The translations under genes and the position numbers were made by a program. Of a stretch of 64,000 nucleotides of DNA, positions 28,345 to 37,176 are shown piece by piece. The notes beneath the pieces were generated by a model, which saw only the letters and a list, made by a program, of their open reading frames with translations, had not been told where the DNA came from and searched no databases. The DNA is from Paenibacillus sp. L3-i20 (GTDB lineage Bacteria > Bacillota > Bacilli > Paenibacillales > Paenibacillaceae), in contig NZ_BQME02000001.1 in NCBI RefSeq assembly GCF_022180385.2, forward strand, positions 2,796,441-2,860,440, in the 5' to 3' direction. Position 1 is the first letter of the stretch, and every line of letters begins with the position of its first letter.

Positions 28345-28420
28345 GGCTCACACGCCCCTTGAAAAGTCATAGTACAGGCAGAGGAGGAACAATCCTCGAC
28401 TGCCTGCTGTTACATCATAA

Positions 28421-29785
28421 TTATCTTGCTGCAGCTGCAGCTTTCTCCATACGCTCGCCCCACTCAGCAGGTGTAATACGTTTGTCAAGCAATGCGATGA
28501 TGGAGTCTTGAAGTGCTTTTTCTACATCTGCATTAACGATTAGTGCAGGTGCTACAACTAGCTCAGTGCTATTAAAGTAATCCATTGCTGTTTTTACAAC
28601 TGGACCAGCAGAGGACGTGCTAAGATCAGCTTTGACGTTCATAATAGCGCCTGTCATCTCAGCCCAATCTACTGCGTATTTCTCAGTGAAAATAAATTGT
28701 AGGAACGCTTTAGCAGCTTCTGGATTTTTTGCTTTCTCAGCAATTGCAACGGATGCTGTGTAAGGGATTGCTACATATTTTTCGCCTTTATCTTGCATGA
28801 TGGATGGAATGAAATCAAATTCGAAACCAGCTGGAACATCTTTGATCATTTCGTTCTCAAGCCACAAGCCATTAGGAATAAATGCTGCTTTGTGCTGTAG
28901 GAACGCCATTTGGGAATCAGTATGGTTAAGTGCGATTGAACCCGGGTCAACTAGTCCTTTGTCACGCATTTGAACAACTTTATCTAGCGCTTTCATAATC
29001 GGTTCGCTTTTGAATACACCTTCTTCTAAGCTAGCCATTCTGGAAATGATAGAGCCGTCGTTACCGTTTTCAGATACGATTGCGGAGTTCAGTAAGCCTC
29101 CGTTAATGTAATAAGGATATACGCCTGTGTGAATGTAAGGGGAAACGCCTGATGCTTTAATCTTTTCGCTTACTGCTAGGAAACTTTCGAAATCAGTTGG
29201 TTTTTCCCAACCTTGCTTAGCGAACCAAGCTTTATCGTAGAAAGTTCCCCATGAACCGAATACGAGAGGCATTGTGAAGTTTTTGCCAGCGTAATCAGTC
29301 GGTTGGCCGATTGCGATGTCTAGAAGAGCTTTGCCATCTTTGTTTTTAGCTTCTTTCAGAAATTCAGTCATATCAAGCAGTTGACCATCGGTTACCATTT
29401 GAGCTTCGTTTGAGCCTGCACCATCGATATAAACGAAATCTGGAGGTGTGCCTTGAATCCAGCGTGGTCTCATTTGCTCGTTAATTTGTGATCCTGCTGT
29501 TTGTGTTACTTTTAAGTTTGGATTAGCTTTTTCGAATTCAGAGACTACATGTTTCCACCATTTGTCACCATATCCGCCAACGAAGTATTGAATTTCGAAT
29601 TCGCCGGTTAATCCTTCGGTTGCTGCAGTTGGCTCTGAGGAAGTTGTAGCTTCAGTTTCCTTAGGTGCTTCAGTTGCTGCTGGCTTTTCTGTTTCTTTAT
29701 TTGCACCTGAGCAAGCAGCAAGCATACTAACCGCTAGTAGCAGTACTAACGTGATTATTACTGATTTTTTCTTCACATTTGTCAT
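28421..29785 (-). CDS. sugar-binding lipoprotein of the ABC importer
   Basis: 454 residues. A lipoprotein signal peptide with lipobox MLAAC places the modified Cys at residue 25, followed by a Thr/Glu/Pro-rich linker to ~60 and then an extracellular solute-binding family 1 fold (IQYFVGGYGDKWWKHVVSEFE; FVYIDGAG; MPLVFGSWGTFYDKAWF; ending in the AVDWAEMTGAIMNVK region). GGGGAG precedes the ATG. First gene of the importer operon, preceded by a promoter and a RAT/terminator leader matching that of the PTS gene. Confidence 0.94.
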   Translation of the reverse strand: MTNVKKKSVIITLVLLLAVSMLAACSGANKETEKPAATEAPKETEATTSSEPTAATEGLTGEFEIQYFVGGYGDKWWKHVVSEFEKANPNLKVTQTAGSQINEQMRPRWIQGTPPDFVYIDGAGSNEAQMVTDGQLLDMTEFLKEAKNKDGKALLDIAIGQPTDYAGKNFTMPLVFGSWGTFYDKAWFAKQGWEKPTDFESFLAVSEKIKASGVSPYIHTGVYPYYINGGLLNSAIVSENGNDGSIISRMASLEEGVFKSEPIMKALDKVVQMRDKGLVDPGSIALNHTDSQMAFLQHKAAFIPNGLWLENEMIKDVPAGFEFDFIPSIMQDKGEKYVAIPYTASVAIAEKAKNPEAAKAFLQFIFTEKYAVDWAEMTGAIMNVKADLSTSSAGPVVKTAMDYFNSTELVVAPALIVNADVEKALQDSIIALLDKRITPAEWGERMEKAAAAAR

Positions 29786-29902
29786 CGTTTAATCTCCCCT
29801 TAACATGAGTTGGTGGTCCATAAGATCTATCCATACTTCAGTTTTTTATTGGTTACAATCTCAACTGCGATCACGATCCCCCTTTCTAGAGAAATAAAAA
29901 AA

Positions 29903-29959
29903 GGACATTAGAAACGAAGCAAAAAATAGCTTCGATAACTAATGCCCTTTCGGTAACAC
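29903..29959 (-). promoter_or_regulatory. RAT antiterminator site overlapping a terminator, leader of the sugar ABC operon
   Basis: Minus strand: GTGTTACCG followed by AAAGGGCATTAGTT (29959-29937). The latter is also the 5' arm of a terminator hairpin whose loop region is TATTTTTT and whose 3' arm GCTTCGTTTCTAATGTCC ends in a T7 run near 29903-29895. Mutually exclusive folding is the usual mechanism of GlcT/LicT control. The site shares the GTGTTACC and AAAGGGCATTAGTT blocks with the PTS leader at 32452-32477. Confidence 0.75.
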
Positions 29960-29993
29960 ATTATCGTGAGTTGTTATTTTGTTTTACGATGCA

Positions 29994-30022
29994 ATGTTAT
30001 AAAATTTTAACTTTTATGTCAA
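29994..30022 (-). promoter_or_regulatory. sigma-A promoter of the sugar ABC operon
   Basis: Minus strand TTGACA (30022-30017), 17-bp spacer, TAACAT (29999-29994). Transcription would start near 29987 and run straight into the RAT site. Confidence 0.7.
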
Positions 30023-30058
30023 TCATTATTTTTAAAATATGTGAAATTAATTTTTATA

Positions 30059-30898
30059 TTATAGCTGTTCACGCTGATTTAGACGTTCGATATGAAGAGT
30101 AAGGAAGCCGATTTCATCGTCAGGAACAGGCTTTTTGAGCTGTTCTTCTAACAATCGGGATAGAGTTAAAGAATAGTTGTAAGATTGTGGATATTCGATT
30201 TTTATTTTTTGGAGCAACGGATTTTTAATATGTGCTTCTTTTCTAATGCGGTCGATAAGTCCCTTGAGATGAGAGATGAAACGGATGGAGGAGAAGGAGT
30301 CATTAAATTGCAGACCCATAACTTTGGCCTCATCCATTACTTTTGCTACAAGTCTAACGACAGCTAACGTCTCTGTTCCGCGTTCTCGGTTGCGCGCTCC
30401 ATGGAAATGCATCGCAAGGAAGGAAATTTCATCATCAGGAAACTTTGCATCAAGTTTTTGATTCAAGTAATTAACGGCTTCGGCGGCGGCCTCATATTCT
30501 TCCTTATACATCAGTCGGATTTCGTAAGCGAACGGATTAGTAATAAGCACACCTCTACGGCAACGTTCAATAGCAAAGTTAATATGATCGACTAAGGCAG
30601 CATGAATTGTCTCAGAGAATTCGCCCTCCAGTCGCTGCTGGGCCATCGCAATAACTTCTTCCGTTATTCCTACAATTCGAGTATCAACATTGTTTAATAT
30701 TTGCTCGTAATGTTCAATTGTCTCCATAGTGTGCAAGAAAAACTCCTGTGAAATTTCTTTTTCCACCACATTCATACCAGGCTGCTTCTTAAAGCCGATT
30801 CCTTTTCCGAACACAATAGAATTTTTACCGGAGGATAGTTTGGTCATCACTACATTGTTGGAAAGCACGTGGATAATCCTTCTTTCAATTGCGGCCAT
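30059..30898 (-). CDS. glcT: GlcT-type transcriptional antiterminator (BglG/LicT family)
   Basis: 279 residues. Residues ~5-60 are the RNA-binding CAT domain (VLSNNVVMTKLSSGKNSIVFGKGIGF). Two PTS-regulation domains follow, ~70-170 and ~175-279, with phosphorylatable His candidates in FLAMHFHGARNRE and FLTLHIERLNQ. GGAGGT overlaps the end of the preceding PTS gene, so both are on one transcript. The protein would bind the two RAT sites seen in the window and is expected to be inactivated by phosphorylation from the PTS EII when sugar is absent (family knowledge). Confidence 0.92.
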   Translation of the reverse strand: MAAIERRIIHVLSNNVVMTKLSSGKNSIVFGKGIGFKKQPGMNVVEKEISQEFFLHTMETIEHYEQILNNVDTRIVGITEEVIAMAQQRLEGEFSETIHAALVDHINFAIERCRRGVLITNPFAYEIRLMYKEEYEAAAEAVNYLNQKLDAKFPDDEISFLAMHFHGARNRERGTETLAVVRLVAKVMDEAKVMGLQFNDSFSSIRFISHLKGLIDRIRKEAHIKNPLLQKIKIEYPQSYNYSLTLSRLLEEQLKKPVPDDEIGFLTLHIERLNQREQL

Positions 30899-32398
30899 CT
30901 ACTTACCTCCTGTTCTAGTTGCGTTCAATTTAATTAGTTTCTGAATCTCTTCTTTGATTAGCTCGGAATCTGTGCCGAATACGACATGTACACTGTCTTT
31001 GCCAATTCGTATAATGCCTGCAGCACCGAGCTCTTTAAGCGCATGATCTTGTACATGATTTGGTTCTTTTAGTGTCAGACGAAGTCGCGTTATACAAGCA
31101 TCGATGTCTATAATATTTTCGTTGCCACCGATAAATTCCAACACTTCAGCAGCTTTTTGTGTCATTAATTTTGGACTTGTAGTTCTTGAAATAGGCATAG
31201 CATTACTAATAATCGGAATGTTTGCTAATACGGGATTTTCAATATTGTCAGGCATTCGTCCGGGTGTAGCGAGATTAAATATACGAATAAATAAATAAAA
31301 TATGAAATAATAAATGATGAAATAGGCTATGCCTACAGGGAATATAAGCCACGGATTAGAGGCTTCATTCCAGTTAATAGCAAGATCGATGAAGCCAGCA
31401 GAAAATCCAAATCCCATCTTTACCTCTAGTATATACATAATCATCATAGAGAGCCCAGTTAGTAGAGAGTGTACAACAAACAGGGATGGTGCTACTAGCA
31501 TGAAAGCGAATTCAATTTGCTCTGTAATGCCGGTAAGAAAAGAGGTGAAAGCACCACTTAACATAATGGACATAATGACTTTACGGTTTTCTGGTTTTGC
31601 ACATTTGATCATTGCAAAAGCTGCACCTGGTAATCCGAACATCATAATTGGAAAAAAACCTGTCATATACGTTCCAGCAGTAGGGTCACCGGCATAGAAC
31701 CTTGCAAGATCACCTTGTACAATTTTGCCCCCGGCCTCTGAAAATTCACCAAGTTGGAACCAAAGAAGATTGTTAATAATATGATGCAATCCCGTTGGAA
31801 TGAGCAGGCGATTAATGGTTCCGTAGAGAAAAGTACCAATGCCGCCGGTTGATTCTAACCAAAGTCCAAACACTTGAATCGTTTCTTGTATAGGCATCCA
31901 AATAAATCCTAATGCTCCGCTTAGAACCGTCATCGTTATACATGTAATGATCGGAATAAACCGTCTACCTGAAAAAAAACCAAGCGCTTGAGGCAATTGT
32001 ATATCTTTAAATCGGTTATAGAGATAAGCGGTTATGCCCCCCGTAATGAGGCCTCCAAGAACGCCCATCTGGACATTTGCATCTGCTAAATCATTGGTAT
32101 GTATAACTTCAAATGTTCGCATAACCTCTTGAAATACTAAATAACCAACTGCGGCAGATAAAGCTGCAACACCTTGTCCTTGCGTGAGACCAATGGCGAT
32201 ACCGATAGCAAAAAGAAGGGGGAGGTTGTCAAAGATTGCTCCGCCAGCTGCCTCGCAAATTGCCGCTAATCGAATGAGGAATGGTTCATCGAATTCGATC
32301 TTGCCAAATCGAAATAGTATAGCAGCGGCAGGCATAACCGCAATGGGAATCATTAATGAACGACCAATACGCTGGATGTAACTCAATTTGCCCATCAC
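30899..32398 (-). CDS. PTS glucose/N-acetylglucosamine-type EIICB permease
   Basis: 499 residues. The EIIC membrane domain covers ~1-385, with the family-specific GTINRLLIPTGLHHIINNLLWF and MTGFFPIMMFGLPGAAFAM segments. An EIIB domain covers ~415-490, with the phosphorylated Cys in IIDIDACITRLRLTL. No EIIA domain is fused, so a separate EIIA is needed. The sequence is closest in style to GlcNAc/glucose (NagE/PtsG) permeases, but I cannot separate them. The start is GTG 32398 or ATG 32395, with only a weak GGGGTG site. First gene of the glcT operon, under a RAT leader. Confidence 0.92.
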   Translation of the reverse strand: MMGKLSYIQRIGRSLMIPIAVMPAAAILFRFGKIEFDEPFLIRLAAICEAAGGAIFDNLPLLFAIGIAIGLTQGQGVAALSAAVGYLVFQEVMRTFEVIHTNDLADANVQMGVLGGLITGGITAYLYNRFKDIQLPQALGFFSGRRFIPIITCITMTVLSGALGFIWMPIQETIQVFGLWLESTGGIGTFLYGTINRLLIPTGLHHIINNLLWFQLGEFSEAGGKIVQGDLARFYAGDPTAGTYMTGFFPIMMFGLPGAAFAMIKCAKPENRKVIMSIMLSGAFTSFLTGITEQIEFAFMLVAPSLFVVHSLLTGLSMMIMYILEVKMGFGFSAGFIDLAINWNEASNPWLIFPVGIAYFIIYYFIFYLFIRIFNLATPGRMPDNIENPVLANIPIISNAMPISRTTSPKLMTQKAAEVLEFIGGNENIIDIDACITRLRLTLKEPNHVQDHALKELGAAGIIRIGKDSVHVVFGTDSELIKEEIQKLIKLNATRTGGK

Positions 32399-32413
32399 CC
32401 CATTTTATGCTAA

Positions 32414-32477
32414 TAAAAAAAGAGCGCAGCTCAAGAACAACATCCCTTCTTGAACTAATGCCCTTTGTAGGTAACAC
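32414..32477 (-). promoter_or_regulatory. RAT antiterminator site overlapping a terminator, leader of the PTS-glcT operon
   Basis: Minus strand GTGTTACCTAC then AAAGGGCATTAGTTC (32477-32452). AAAGGGC and AGTTCAAGAA form the 5' arm of a terminator whose 3' arm is TTCTTGAGCT plus GCGCTCTTT, ending in a T7 run (32420-32414). The layout and the GTGTTAC...GGCAT core agree with my recollection of the Bacillus ptsG RAT recognised by GlcT. Confidence 0.78.
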
Positions 32478-32504
32478 GTCCATTTTTATGAATATTCACA
32501 AAAA

Positions 32505-32534
32505 ATTATACCTTTTACGACTTTCATTTGTCAA
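32505..32534 (-). promoter_or_regulatory. sigma-A promoter of the PTS-glcT operon
   Basis: Minus strand TTGACA (32534-32529), 18-bp spacer and a perfect TATAAT (32510-32505), about 30 bp before the RAT site. Confidence 0.8.
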
Positions 32535-32542
32535 AACAAAGT

Positions 32543-33454
32543 TTAATTTACAGATAGAGTAGTAGTATTTTTTGGCTTGTCTGAACCATATCGAATGAAC
32601 AGCCAAACCCCAAATAGAATGAACACGCCAGCTCCCAGTTGATAGCCGGTTAAAGATTCTTTAAGAAGTACCCAAGCAAGTAAGGAGGCGATAACGGGCT
32701 CCCCAAGGACAGCCATAGATACAGCAGTGGCATTCATATATTTAAGCAGCCAGTTAAACAGGTAATGGCCAAATAATGTTGGTACGATTGCTAGCAGCCA
32801 GAAGATGCCCCATTCGCTAGAGTCATAGCCTGTAAAAGCATTTCCTTTGATTACATTATAAATAGCTAAAGCAGTGGCAGCGATGGCAAATACCCAGAAG
32901 TTATAGGCGAAAGCGCCCATATTTTCTCGAAGGCCTTTACCGATAAGCATATGTATGGCAACTGCAATTGTCCCAAAAAAGGATAATATGTCACCAAGTA
33001 ATGCTGTGCCAGACATAGTGAAATCGCCTGCTGCAATAACAATAGATCCAGTAATGGCGATTGCCATACCCAATAACATCATTTTGTTAGCCTTTATCTT
33101 ATATATCCAATAGGAGCCCAGCATAACGAGGACAGGTTCAAGTGTAAGAATAACCGTCGAACTTGCGACCGTTGTATAGTTAAGCGATGCCATCCACAAT
33201 AAGAAATGCAAGCCTAACATAACGCCGGAAGCGGTAATGAGTCCCCACTGACGAGGAGTTAAGCTAAATAATTCGCGCCGATATTTCCATACAAACGGTA
33301 GTAGTAATAGATTGGTTAAATAAAGTCTGTACATAGCTGTAACTGCGACATCCGCATCTGACCATTTGACAAAAATAGAGGAGAAGGAGATCGCAACAAT
33401 TCCAATAATATATAATAGTTCATATCCGCTGAAGCTCTTCATGCTGCGATCCAT
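32543..33454 (-). CDS. EamA/DMT-family transporter
   Basis: 303 residues with ten hydrophobic segments arranged as two five-helix EamA repeats: first around FSSIFVKWSDADVAVTAMYRL, second around GTIAVAIHMLIGKGLRENMG with VLGEPVIASLLAWVLLKESL. The family exports amino acids, nucleosides or other small metabolites; the specificity is not readable. GGGAGAG precedes the start. The gene ends just short of the PTS promoter, and the exonuclease gene lies 19 bp upstream in the same direction. Confidence 0.9.
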   Translation of the reverse strand: MDRSMKSFSGYELLYIIGIVAISFSSIFVKWSDADVAVTAMYRLYLTNLLLLPFVWKYRRELFSLTPRQWGLITASGVMLGLHFLLWMASLNYTTVASSTVILTLEPVLVMLGSYWIYKIKANKMMLLGMAIAITGSIVIAAGDFTMSGTALLGDILSFFGTIAVAIHMLIGKGLRENMGAFAYNFWVFAIAATALAIYNVIKGNAFTGYDSSEWGIFWLLAIVPTLFGHYLFNWLLKYMNATAVSMAVLGEPVIASLLAWVLLKESLTGYQLGAGVFILFGVWLFIRYGSDKPKNTTTLSVN

Positions 33455-33473
33455 CGACGCTTACTCTCCCGAC

Positions 33474-34286
33474 TTATAATTGTGATGTTTCGTCTTTATC
33501 TGTGTTATTTACTTTAGCTGACTTAGAAGCAGGTTGCTCTTTCTTGACAAGCTCCGCTTCAAAATAGCTCTTCATCTCCGCTGCTTTCCGCGGATCATCC
33601 AAGGAAATCTTGTCTTTGAGTACATGTTCTACGTACGATTCCCATGTCGGTACTATTTTCTGAGAGCGCAGTAATCGGATCGCATTTTTAATTAATCTTC
33701 TTTCTTTCGCATTCGTGTACATATCTTTGTAGTGCTGCGTTTTTCCGAAATCGAGTTCTGCAAACACTGCTCTAAAAATATCCGCAGTCATACGAGCATC
33801 ATCAAGTGCTCGATGGGCGGCACCTTCTGATGTAAGTCCTAATTCTTTAAGAGCGCCTTCAACGCTGACATCATTCGTTAGTCCTTTGACACGTAAAAAA
33901 CCTTTAAGCAGATCGAAATAAGGGGTCTTCATCCAATAAGCATCATCAAGCTTATGCATGCGTGTGTCTAACACGATTCGTTTCATATCTTCGCCGCCCC
34001 AAGTAATAATGAGAGGATCTTCACTTCGACTCAGCCATGTTAAGAAATCGCCAATTACTTTTGGAAAGCTTGATGCAGTATCGATAGATTGTTGAGGGAT
34101 ACCCGTTTTTTTCTGTATAAAATGATTCAGCTTGGAGAAATAAACTGGCTTTACGAAAGCAGTAAATTCGTCAACAAGTTGAAGGGAGGCGTCTAATCGT
34201 GTCGCTCCAATTTCAATAACTTCCATCGGCAAATCACTTGCAAATTTACGTCCATTAAATTCAATATCCAATACAATATAGTCCAA
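33474..34286 (-). CDS. DEDDh 3'-5' exonuclease (KapD/DnaQ-like)
   Basis: 270 residues from the TTG at 34286, which has GGAGGT 7 bases upstream; a longer frame from 34322 lacks a site. Exonuclease motifs: I IVLDIEFNG (Asp, Glu), II around TWGGEDMKR, III AAHRALDDARMTADIF with the His and Asp of the DEDDh class. The family includes the sporulation inhibitor KapD and epsilon-type proofreading enzymes; here it stands alone. The ~60-residue charged C-terminal tail (KKEQPASKSAKVNNTDKDE) is not part of the catalytic fold. Confidence 0.9.
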   Translation of the reverse strand: MDYIVLDIEFNGRKFASDLPMEVIEIGATRLDASLQLVDEFTAFVKPVYFSKLNHFIQKKTGIPQQSIDTASSFPKVIGDFLTWLSRSEDPLIITWGGEDMKRIVLDTRMHKLDDAYWMKTPYFDLLKGFLRVKGLTNDVSVEGALKELGLTSEGAAHRALDDARMTADIFRAVFAELDFGKTQHYKDMYTNAKERRLIKNAIRLLRSQKIVPTWESYVEHVLKDKISLDDPRKAAEMKSYFEAELVKKEQPASKSAKVNNTDKDETSQL

Positions 34287-34426
34287 GTAGATAACCTCCG
34301 GTATAAGACTCGCAACATCCATTCTAACAGATATTTGTCCAAATTGCGCATTATAGAATTCGTTAACGCGTTGGGACTTTTTAGGAAGGGAGTTAGTATG
34401 GTTTTGGAAAACGGAGGACGATAAGT

Positions 34427-34455
34427 AAATAGCCAGCTCTGTTCGGAGACTGGCT
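34427..34455. terminator. bidirectional terminator
   Basis: AATAGCCAG pairs with CTGGCTATT, with T and A tracts on the outside, directly after the DUF1648 gene. Confidence 0.75.
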
Positions 34456-34458
34456 ATT

Positions 34459-34758
34459 TTATGAGTTATATTTGCTTGAAGATAGTAGGCAACTTACTGG
34501 GTATGGTTTTTTGCGAATAAGGATTAGTCCTATATATAGAAGCAAACCTATTATAGGTAACAGAATAACAATATATTTGCTACCCCAGCCGTCAGCTTGA
34601 CCAGTCGAATTGAAATGAATAGGAATACTTTGAGGCATGTCTGACCAGCACAGAAAGAAATAAACGGTTGATGCAACGATAGCTGCTATTCCTAATAGAT
34701 CTAATAGAAGTTCACTTCTTGTTCGAGTTAGTTTAATAATGGGGCGTTCATTCATCAT
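34459..34758 (-). CDS. DUF1648 small membrane protein
   Basis: 99 residues; GAGGAG 7 bases before the ATG at 34758. Two membrane helices (~20-38 and ~62-80) flank the DUF1648 hallmark MPQSIPIHFNSTGQADGWGSK. The domain is found in regulators of developmental or immunity loci (SdpI-like) and in short stand-alone proteins. This one has a single domain and no SdpI partner region, so its function is open. Confidence 0.82.
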   Translation of the reverse strand: MMNERPIIKLTRTRSELLLDLLGIAAIVASTVYFFLCWSDMPQSIPIHFNSTGQADGWGSKYIVILLPIIGLLLYIGLILIRKKPYPVSCLLSSSKYNS

Positions 34759-34798
34759 TTCACGGCTCCTCTAGATGAGAGATAGCGTACGTTAATAG

Positions 34799-34827
34799 TT
34801 GTCAGAATAGGTTTTCGGGGTTAGAAT
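34799..34827 (+). promoter_or_regulatory. sigma-A promoter of the MFS exporter
   Basis: TTGTCA (34799-34804), 17-bp spacer, TAGAAT (34822-34827), about 50 bp before the ATG. Confidence 0.65.
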
Positions 34828-34878
34828 GATACTTAAGTTTTTTGAGCAGCTTTAATCAAGAAAGAAGGGTTCATCACG

Positions 34879-36102
34879 ATGAGTACAACTAAGTCTATAC
34901 CAAGCTCCAATGCTATCCCTCGTTCCAAAAGATTATGGATCGCCATTATTTTAGGAACAATCGCTAGTATAGGGCCGCTTTCTATCGATATGTATTTACC
35001 AGCATTGCCTGCTCTTGCAGGTGAACTTGGCGCTTCTGCTTCTATTACACAGTTAAGCTTAACTGCCTGTTTGCTTGGTATTGCGCTTGGACAATTAATT
35101 GTTGGTCCAATTAGTGATGTTCGTGGACGGAAAATGCCGCTCATTATCGGAATTTCCATCTATTCCATTGTATCACTTTTATGTGTTATTGCACCCACGA
35201 TTTGGACTTTTATTGCGTTGCGTTTTGTACAGGGACTTGCAGGGGCGGCAGGCATCGTTATTGCCCGTGCTAGTGTGCGGGATTTATACTCTGGGGTTGA
35301 ATTGACGAAGTTTTTTGCTTTGCTTATGTTAGTAAATGGTGCTGCGCCAATTCTTGCTCCGATACTAGGTGCAGAAATTTTGACTTTTACATCTTGGAGA
35401 GGTGTATTTGCAGTACTAAGTGTGTCCGGCTTGCTAATGCTTGCAGCAATTATATTCGGACTTAAGGAAACATTGCCTGTAGAGCGGCGTTCGCGCGGTG
35501 GAATTGGGAATACACTTCGAACTTTCCGCACGTTGGCTAGCGATTCCAAATTTATGGGTTATGCCATGACTTCAGGGTTTATGATGGCAGCTATGTTTGC
35601 TTACATATCGGGGTCATCCTTTGTACTGCAAGAAATGTATGGAGTATCTCCGCGTACGTATAGTTTCGTCTTTGGCTTGAATGGAATAGGGATTATATTG
35701 ACTAGTCAAATAGCGGGGAAGCTAGCAGGACGCATCGAAGCGAGAAAGTTGCTAGGAGGCGGACTTACGATGGCGGCGACTGGTGCAATCATTTTGCTTA
35801 TTGCAGCAGTACTGAAGCTTAGCTTGCCTATTGTCATTATTGCTTTTTTCTTAGTTGTATCCAGCATCGGCGTCATCTCGACAACGACAACTTCATTAGC
35901 ATTGCAAGATCAAGGACAATCTGCGGGTAGTGCGTCTGCACTGCTTGGTATGCTTTCATTTATTTTCGGCGGGGCTGCTGCTCCATTAGTTGGCTTGGGC
36001 GGGGAAGCTACAGCAGTACCGTTAGCTATCGTAATTTTATTGCTCGTAAGTACTTCATTGGGTTGTTTTTTCTTCTTAACGAGGATGAAGCGAGGACACT
36101 AA
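34879..36102 (+). CDS. MFS drug exporter, Bcr/CflA family
   Basis: 407 residues, 12 membrane helices. Family markers: LSIDMYLPALPALAGEL in helix 1, the MFS motif A-like GPISDVRGRKMPLI, the FVQGLAGAAGIVIARASVRDLY segment and motif C-like LMLVNGAAPILAPILGAEIL. Bcr/CflA proteins export bicyclomycin, chloramphenicol, sulfonamides or cysteine by proton antiport. It has its own promoter and ends at a strong hairpin. No adjacent regulator. Confidence 0.93.
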   Translation: MSTTKSIPSSNAIPRSKRLWIAIILGTIASIGPLSIDMYLPALPALAGELGASASITQLSLTACLLGIALGQLIVGPISDVRGRKMPLIIGISIYSIVSLLCVIAPTIWTFIALRFVQGLAGAAGIVIARASVRDLYSGVELTKFFALLMLVNGAAPILAPILGAEILTFTSWRGVFAVLSVSGLLMLAAIIFGLKETLPVERRSRGGIGNTLRTFRTLASDSKFMGYAMTSGFMMAAMFAYISGSSFVLQEMYGVSPRTYSFVFGLNGIGIILTSQIAGKLAGRIEARKLLGGGLTMAATGAIILLIAAVLKLSLPIVIIAFFLVVSSIGVISTTTTSLALQDQGQSAGSASALLGMLSFIFGGAAAPLVGLGGEATAVPLAIVILLLVSTSLGCFFFLTRMKRGH

Positions 36103-36168
36103 TCGCTAACTGATTGAATGGATTGTAGCTAATTGAATAAGATTGATGTTTAGATGAACAATTAGTGA

Positions 36169-36214
36169 GAACTGATGCAAGGAGAAGGAAGTACTCTCTT
36201 GCATCAGTTCTTTT
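36169..36214 (+). terminator. terminator after the MFS exporter
   Basis: GAACTGATGCAAG (36169-36181) pairs perfectly with CTTGCATCAGTTC (36198-36210), then TTTT. Confidence 0.85.
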
Positions 36215-36288
36215 GCGTTACATATAATGCTACTACGAGTGATGGGCGAATGTTAGCTCATGTTACTTATAGAGTTCATGTATCTGTA

Positions 36289-36963
36289 TTACGTACGGGC
36301 AACAAAAACAGTGAATGCATACTGCTTATACACACAATCGACTTCCGGGAATCCGGCTTCACGCAGCCATTGTAGCTGTACTTCTAATGTTGCACTTTGA
36401 TCCAGCGCTCTCCGTTTTTTGGAAGCATCAATTAAGGATTCTGCTAACCCGCTTGCGCGTACAGCTTGTTCCCATAATGCAAAATTTTCTTGTTCGATTG
36501 CGGCCGTAGCACCTAATGCTTGATCCGCGTTAACAAAAACTCCCCCCGGATTAAGATGTTGCACTATTTTTCGGAATAATATTTGCTTATCTTCATGGGA
36601 TAGATGATGTATGGAAAGAGAAGAAACGATTGCGTCATATGTTGTGTCAAATGGGCATGCCACATAATCAGCTGTAATAAAAGTTGCATGCTCGTTGCCT
36701 GATAAACGTTGCTTTGCTTGCAATAGCATATCTTCACTGAAATCGATTAGGGTCATTCGTGCATCAGGAAATTTGTTCAGCATCATAGCAGAAAGAAGCC
36801 CTGTTCCTGCACCCAAATCTAGTATAGCGGGTGCGCTTTTGGTGATATTCGTCCATGTTACTGCCGCTCCGTAAAAGTCATTAAAACATGGTATTAAACT
36901 GCGACGCTGGATGTCATAATCCTTTGCACCTTGATCGAATAGATCCTTAACAACATTGTTCAT
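36289..36963 (-). CDS. class I SAM-dependent methyltransferase
   Basis: 224 residues, AGGAGGAG before the ATG. The SAM-binding motif I is ILDLGAGTGLLSAMML (~45-60), followed by TLIDFSEDML, TFITADYV and the post-motif YDAIVSSLSIHHLSH. It belongs to the small-molecule (Methyltransf_11/25-like) group. Substrate unknown. The gene is divergent from the aldolase, sharing an intergenic region with a 21-bp palindrome. Confidence 0.9.
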   Translation of the reverse strand: MNNVVKDLFDQGAKDYDIQRRSLIPCFNDFYGAAVTWTNITKSAPAILDLGAGTGLLSAMMLNKFPDARMTLIDFSEDMLLQAKQRLSGNEHATFITADYVACPFDTTYDAIVSSLSIHHLSHEDKQILFRKIVQHLNPGGVFVNADQALGATAAIEQENFALWEQAVRASGLAESLIDASKKRRALDQSATLEVQLQWLREAGFPEVDCVYKQYAFTVFVART

Positions 36964-37038
36964 ATTAACTCCTCCTTTTCTATTTGTTCCATCTTATTCC
37001 ATATACGATTATTAAGGAAATATATAAAACTTATATAC

Positions 37039-37059
37039 TTTATAGTTTAAAACTATAAA
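37039..37059. promoter_or_regulatory. perfect 21-bp palindrome, operator candidate
   Basis: TTTATAGTTT-A-AAACTATAAA, perfect 10-bp arms around one central base, in the divergent region between the methyltransferase and the aldolase. It could be a repressor site or, being AT-rich, a cruciform/terminator-like structure. Confidence 0.5.
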
Positions 37060-37176
37060 AAGTTTCTTGTATATTAGGTGAACAGATTGAAGGGTGGTCC
37101 GAAAAAGTCTATAATGAGCCGTAGGTTAAGTACGATTACAAACAATTATTTTGAAGTAGGAAAGAGGGGTTCAAAC

